From Deltaproteobacteria bacterium (lineage in GTDB: Bacteria; Desulfobacterota; Desulfobacteria; Desulfobacterales; Desulfosalsimonadaceae), in NCBI GenBank assembly GCA_024280875.1, contig JAJRPH010000396.1, positions 1-6,660 on the forward strand: 6,660 nucleotides of DNA, read 5' to 3'. The translations under genes were made by a program, and so were the position numbers. Below, one piece after another: positions 6,455-6,660 of the stretch; the stretch's first letter is position 1; every line of letters begins with the position of its first letter. The notes below the pieces were generated by a model, which was not told where the DNA came from, searched no databases, and was given only the letters and a program-made list of their open reading frames with translations.

Positions 6455-6660
6455 ATGGATCTCACTTTTAAGCGCTTTCTTAAGTTCTTCAATCGGTCTT
6501 CTGCCCAAAAACATGAAGCCTTGCCTGATCCGAAATCGTATCAAAGGTCGTTTAATCGTTTCTCAATAGAATTTGAAGTTATTGTTTCTGAAGATGATAA
6601 TTCTAATGCAGTAAAAGAATTTTTATCATCATATAAATCACTATACCCTATAAAACATCA
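6455..6660 (+). CDS. Start of an unrecognised gene, 3'-partial
   Basis: An open frame of 68 codons runs off the window end. It begins 36 bases after the ATPase stop, on the same strand, so it probably belongs to the same operon. The visible N-terminus (MDLTFKRFLKFFNRSSAQKH) is basic and aromatic; then comes a possible strand (FSIEFEVIVSED) and a helix (SNAVKEFLSSYKSL). There is no clear signal peptide or membrane segment and no family is recognised. Its position suggests a role linked to the ATPase, but that is inference only. Confidence 0.55.
   Translation, partial: MDLTFKRFLKFFNRSSAQKHEALPDPKSYQRSFNRFSIEFEVIVSEDDNSNAVKEFLSSYKSLYPIKH

Noticed and set aside
1..6660. CRISPR arrays, tRNA or rRNA genes, insertion sequences
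   Set aside because: No regularly spaced direct repeats, tRNA-like or rRNA-like segments, transposase frames or terminal inverted repeats were seen on reading both strands.

Overview
The window holds six plus-strand coding regions. Two are cut by the window edges, and none is supported on the minus strand. Base composition is moderately AT-rich. The protein set is a Cache/HAMP receptor, DUF4388/PATAN proteins, Roadblock-like proteins and a GspE/PilB-type ATPase. Together these suggest a Gram-negative bacterium, most likely Desulfobacterota (old Deltaproteobacteria). The lineage is inferred from gene content and general protein style; there is no rRNA or other marker gene.

Layout: (1) 1-1040, the 3' part of a membrane receptor with an acidic cytosolic N-terminus, TM1, an extracytoplasmic Cache-like domain, TM2 and a HAMP domain, ending with no output domain. 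(2) 1041-1165, an intergenic stretch dominated by a long, nearly perfect hairpin at 1058-1110. (3) 1166-2215, a protein with one clear PATAN-like region, probably a second one, and an unrecognised C-terminal domain. (4) 2277-3410, a response regulator (REC, then PATAN, then a Roadblock-like tail). (5) 3474-3842, a small stand-alone Roadblock/LC7-like protein. (6) 3843-4027, an AT-rich spacer with a hairpin just upstream of the next gene. (7) 4028-6418, a 796-residue secretion/type IV pilus assembly ATPase with a TPR-like N-terminal extension, a degenerate MshEN-like domain and an intact ATPase core. (8) 6455 to the end, the start of an unrecognised gene.

Working model (inference): the cluster looks like a sensory and regulatory module attached to a type IV pilus or type II secretion-like motor. 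An envelope signal read by the Cache/HAMP protein and a phosphorelay input to the REC-PATAN protein would converge, through PATAN and Roadblock interaction domains, on the assembly ATPase. Precedent: cyanobacterial PATAN/CheY-like regulators such as PixE bind the pilus motor PilB1, and Roadblock proteins of the MglB type control polar motility through the GTPase MglA. No histidine kinase, MglA-like GTPase, PilC or pilin gene lies in the window, so the partners and the machine itself must be elsewhere.
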